Origin: Elusimicrobiota bacterium
GTDB lineage: Bacteria; Elusimicrobiota; Elusimicrobia; Elusimicrobiales; Elusimicrobiaceae
DNA: 14,854 nt
Assembly: GCA_023393825.1 (NCBI GenBank)
Contig: JAEXBW010000034.1
Span: 1-14,854 of the forward strand
Direction: 5' to 3'
Made by a program: the position numbers and the translations under genes. Shown piece by piece: positions 12,457 through 14,854 of the stretch. Position 1 is the stretch's first letter. Each line of letters begins with the position of its first letter. The notes under the pieces were generated by a model that saw only the letters and a program-made list of their open reading frames with translations, did no database searches and was not told where the DNA came from.

Positions 12457-13878
12457 ATGAATACAGGAAAAGTGGTACAGATAATCGGGCCTGCGGTAGA
12501 CGTACAGTTTGACAGCTCCGCCCTGCCCGCCATTAATAATGCTTTAGAAATTAAGCTGGACGACAAAAACACCGTTGTGGTTGAAGTCGCCCAACAGCTT
12601 GGCGATAACATCGTCCGCGCGGTGGCCTTGGCTCCTACCGACGGTATTGCGCGCGGCGCGCAGGTGGTTGATACAGGCTCCCCGCTTAAAGTTCCCGTGG
12701 GCGACGGCTGCTTGGGACGCCTTATGAACGTTTTAGGCCAGCCGCAGGATTACAGAGGCCCCATCAATGCCGCTATGCACACCTCTATCCACACTCCTCC
12801 CCCGACTTTGGAAGAACAGCAAACCACACCCGCTTTGTTTGAAACGGGTATTAAAGTTATAGACCTTATCGCGCCTTATATGAAGGGCGGCAAGGTAGGT
12901 TTGTTCGGCGGCGCGGGCGTAGGCAAAACAGTTATTATTATGGAGCTTATTAACAACGTTGCCCGTCAGCACCACGGCAGTTCCGTATTTGGCGGCGTAG
13001 GCGAACGTAGCCGCGAAGGTAACGATTTATGGTTGGAAATGCAGGAAAGCAAACTTTCCGACGGTAGCAGCGTTTTGGATAAAACCGTGCTTGTCTACGG
13101 CCAAATGAACGAGCCACCAGGCGCAAGAGCCAGAGTCGCTTTAACGGCTTTAACGCAGGCGGAATATTTTAGAGATCAAAAAGGCCAAGACGTGCTTTTG
13201 TTCTTAGATAATATTTTCCGTTACGTTCTTGCAAATTCGGAAGTTTCCGCCCTTCTGGGACGTATGCCTTCCGCCGTCGGCTATCAACCCACTTTAAATA
13301 CGGAAATCGGTGCTTTGCAGGAAAGAATTACATCAACCAAAAAAGGCTCTGTAACTTCCATTCAGGCCGTTTACGTCCCCGCAGACGACCTTACCGACCC
13401 AGGTGTAGCCGCAACCTTTACTCACTTGGACGCGACCACAGTTCTCTCCCGCCAGTTAGCCAGCTTGGGTTTATACCCCGCGGTTGACCCGTTGGATTCC
13501 ACGTCAAGAATTTTGGACGCCAGAATCATCGGGCAGGAACATTATGACACCGCGCAAGGCGTGCGCAAAATCTTGCAAAAGTATAAAGACTTGCAGGACA
13601 TCATCGCAATCCTTGGTATGGACGAACTGAGCGAAGAAGATAAAACCATAGTAGCGCGCGCAAGAAAGATACAAAAGTTTCTTTCCCAGCCGTTCTTCGT
13701 GGGCGAAAAATTTACGGGCCTTCCCGGCAAATATGTAAAAATTGCCGATACAATTAAAGGCTTTAAAGGGATTCTCTCAGGCGATTACGACCATATACCG
13801 GAACAGGCTTTCTTCGGCTGCGGCGGTATAGAAGACGTGCTTGCCAACTACGAGAAAATGCAAAACAAACAGGCATAA
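12457..13878 (+). CDS. atpD: ATP synthase F1 subunit beta (catalytic)
   Basis: Beta is the catalytic subunit that makes ATP from ADP and phosphate. The 473-residue protein has Walker A GGAGVGKT (151-158, Lys157, Thr158), the catalytic Glu183 in VGERSREGND, Walker B ending at Asp251 (VLLFLDN, 246-252), SALLGRMPSAVGYQPTL (264-280), the adenine-stacking Tyr340 (LGLYPAVDPL), and DELSEEDK (389-396), the element that contacts the shaft. All catalytic residues are present. One normally near-invariant stretch, RFTQAGSEV, reads RYVLANSEV (255-263), and DPAPATTF reads DPGVAATF (315-322). AAAGGAA precedes the ATG. Confidence 0.98.
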   Translation: MNTGKVVQIIGPAVDVQFDSSALPAINNALEIKLDDKNTVVVEVAQQLGDNIVRAVALAPTDGIARGAQVVDTGSPLKVPVGDGCLGRLMNVLGQPQDYRGPINAAMHTSIHTPPPTLEEQQTTPALFETGIKVIDLIAPYMKGGKVGLFGGAGVGKTVIIMELINNVARQHHGSSVFGGVGERSREGNDLWLEMQESKLSDGSSVLDKTVLVYGQMNEPPGARARVALTALTQAEYFRDQKGQDVLLFLDNIFRYVLANSEVSALLGRMPSAVGYQPTLNTEIGALQERITSTKKGSVTSIQAVYVPADDLTDPGVAATFTHLDATTVLSRQLASLGLYPAVDPLDSTSRILDARIIGQEHYDTAQGVRKILQKYKDLQDIIAILGMDELSEEDKTIVARARKIQKFLSQPFFVGEKFTGLPGKYVKIADTIKGFKGILSGDYDHIPEQAFFGCGGIEDVLANYEKMQNKQA

Positions 13879-13881
13879 TAT

Positions 13882-14298
13882 ATGTCAGAAAAAAAGTTAA
13901 GACTTCAGATAATAACGCCGCAAAAACCCGTGCTTGATAAGCAGGTGGACTTTGTTGCCCTGCCCGCTTATAACGGGGAAATGGGCGTTCTGCCCGGCCA
14001 TATCCAGTATGTGGCAAAGCTTAACTACGGCGTTCTGCGTTATATTGACAACGGCGTTGAAGAAGACTTTGCCGTGCTTGGCGGCTTTGCGGAAATTGCA
14101 AAAGATACCGTAAGCGTTTTTGCAGAAGGCGCAACCTTAGCGCAGGAAGTGGACGAAGAGGCCGAAAGGCAAAAAATTGCGCAGGCAAAAGCGTCTTTAT
14201 CCTCTCAAGATCCGGATATCAATATGGAACTTGCGGAGATGGAAATAAAAAAATCCCTGTTAATGTTAAAGGTAAAAAACAGAAACCAGAAACATTAA
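13882..14298 (+). CDS. atpC: ATP synthase F1 subunit epsilon
   Basis: Epsilon is the rotor subunit that couples gamma to the c ring and can inhibit ATP hydrolysis. The 138-residue protein has the N-terminal beta-sandwich with NGEMGVLPGHI (31-41) and AVLGGFAEI (about 64-72), and a C-terminal helical hairpin (about 90-135), so the inhibitory helical part is present. It starts three bases after the atpD stop, with only a weak AGG eight bases upstream, so its translation probably depends on coupling to atpD. It is the last gene before the terminator. Confidence 0.94.
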   Translation: MSEKKLRLQIITPQKPVLDKQVDFVALPAYNGEMGVLPGHIQYVAKLNYGVLRYIDNGVEEDFAVLGGFAEIAKDTVSVFAEGATLAQEVDEEAERQKIAQAKASLSSQDPDINMELAEMEIKKSLLMLKVKNRNQKH

Positions 14299-14314
14299 TA
14301 AAATTTTTTCAAAT

Positions 14315-14352
14315 AAAAAACCGCTGCTTATTTTCTTTGGCAGCGGTTTTTT
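14315..14352. terminator. Bidirectional rho-independent terminator after atpC
   Basis: The arms CCGCTGC (14321-14327) and GCAGCGG (14340-14346) enclose a 12-base loop and are flanked by AAAAAA (14315-14320) and TTTTTT (14347-14352). Either strand therefore reads as stem plus T-run. It lies between the convergent atpC and lipoprotein genes and can end both transcripts. Confidence 0.9.
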
Positions 14353-14378
14353 AATGTGCAAATTTTCTGCAGTTTTTA

Positions 14379-14789
14379 TTACGGCCAGGCGATAACTTCC
14401 ATCTGTATGCCGCTTTTCTTTGCCACGGAGGTAAGTTTATCCACGGCGTCCTGCGCGGGCAGCGTAAAGCCTTTTATCCTCTTTAAATTCCAATATACTT
14501 TTGTTCCGCGCGGTAAGGTTTTTACGCTTTGCGCTATATTTTCCATACCCACAATTATATCGGGGGAAGATGTTATATCCGTAAAGGTAGATATTCCCGT
14601 TGCCGTTTCAAACAAAGCAAAGGCCCAATTCTGCCCGTTGTACCAAGAGTACATTTCGTAGCTGGCTCCGCTTGCGCGCGGGGCGGTAAGTTCTTGCGGG
14701 TGCGTAATATCTTCAAGCCCCAAATTATCGGTGGTGGCGTAGCATCCGCCCAAAACAAATAAAGAGATAAGTAAAATTAAATGCTTCAT
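14379..14789 (-). CDS. Small lipoprotein of unknown function
   Basis: The 136-residue protein starts with a basic and hydrophobic signal (MKHLILLISLFVLGGC) ending in a clear lipobox LGGC (13-16), so Cys16 would be lipidated by Lgt and cleaved by LspA. The residue after the Cys is Tyr, not Asp, so by the E. coli rule it would be sent to the outer membrane. The mature part is about 120 residues, mixed alpha/beta by eye, with YEMYSWYNGQNWAFALFETA and a tail DAVDKLTSVAKKSGIQMEVI that resembles a helix-strand end. I recognise no family. GGGAGG lies five bases before the ATG, and the start overlaps the stop of an upstream gene as TAATG, so they are one operon. Confidence 0.8.
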   Translation of the reverse strand: MKHLILLISLFVLGGCYATTDNLGLEDITHPQELTAPRASGASYEMYSWYNGQNWAFALFETATGISTFTDITSSPDIIVGMENIAQSVKTLPRGTKVYWNLKRIKGFTLPAQDAVDKLTSVAKKSGIQMEVIAWP

Positions 14790-14854
14790 TATTTCCTCCC
14801 CGCTTTAAGGGTTTTAGGGAATATCGGCAGCTTTTTTATAAACTCTTCGGGCCA
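14789..14854 (-). CDS. C-terminal end of an unidentified gene (partial)
   Basis: Only 21 codons lie in the window, read from the right edge: WPEEFIKKLPIFPKTLKAGR, one more Lys, then TAA. The other two frames on this strand have stops inside the stretch. The stop shares one base with the lipoprotein start (TAATG), and the lipoprotein Shine-Dalgarno lies within its last codons, which is typical of coupled genes. The family cannot be named from so little. Confidence 0.5.
   Translation of the reverse strand, partial: WPEEFIKKLPIFPKTLKAGRK

Noticed and set aside
1..14854. Search for IS elements, CRISPR arrays, tRNA/rRNA, toxin-antitoxin or defence genes
   Set aside because: No transposase motif, terminal repeats, regularly spaced repeats, cloverleaf or small toxin-like pair was seen. 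Nearly all sequence is accounted for by housekeeping and sugar genes, so a novel defence system is not supported here.

Overview
The window looks like an ordinary chromosomal segment of a diderm (Gram-negative type) bacterium. The support is an HldD-type heptose epimerase used for LPS inner core, a family 8 glycosyltransferase of the LPS type, a lipoprotein whose residue after the lipobox Cys is not Asp, and no plasmid, phage or transposon genes. The DNA is moderately AT-rich, genes are tightly packed, and all starts are ATG. I cannot name the phylum from sequence alone; a weak impression is Elusimicrobiota or another little-studied diderm line.

Left part (1-5471, all minus strand): parB and parA (chromosome segregation) are read towards base 1 from a 331-bp intergenic region that holds a likely parA promoter, two parS-like palindromes exactly 42 bp apart, and the terminator of the next unit. 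That unit is a GT8 glycosyltransferase followed by lepB (signal peptidase I). Upstream lies a cytoplasmic GH13 alpha-glucosidase-like enzyme, which is divergent from the next gene.

Middle (5575-6756, plus strand): a GT4 glycosyltransferase closely resembling the trehalose synthase TreT family. With the divergent GH13 gene it suggests an alpha-glucoside (trehalose-like) synthesis and hydrolysis module, but substrates are not proven.

Right part (6837-14298, plus strand): a complete F1Fo ATP synthase operon, atpI-like, atpB, E, F, H, A, then hldD, then atpG, D, C. The order is canonical except that an LPS heptose epimerase gene sits between the alpha and gamma subunit genes with no spacer. Ligand residues of the c subunit indicate proton rather than sodium coupling. 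The operon ends at a bidirectional terminator shared with a convergent minus-strand pair: a small lipoprotein of unknown function and the tail of an overlapping upstream gene that runs off the window.

The parAB-to-atp neighbourhood echoes the origin-proximal cluster of many bacteria (gidAB-parAB-atp), here with sugar-metabolism and lepB genes in between and with parAB inverted relative to atp. I see no IS element, CRISPR, tRNA, rRNA or clear oriC. The points that most deserve a second look are the hldD insertion inside the ATP synthase operon, the two glycosyltransferase genes with promoters placed for leaderless mRNA, the GH13/TreT-like pair, and an altered conserved loop in the beta subunit.
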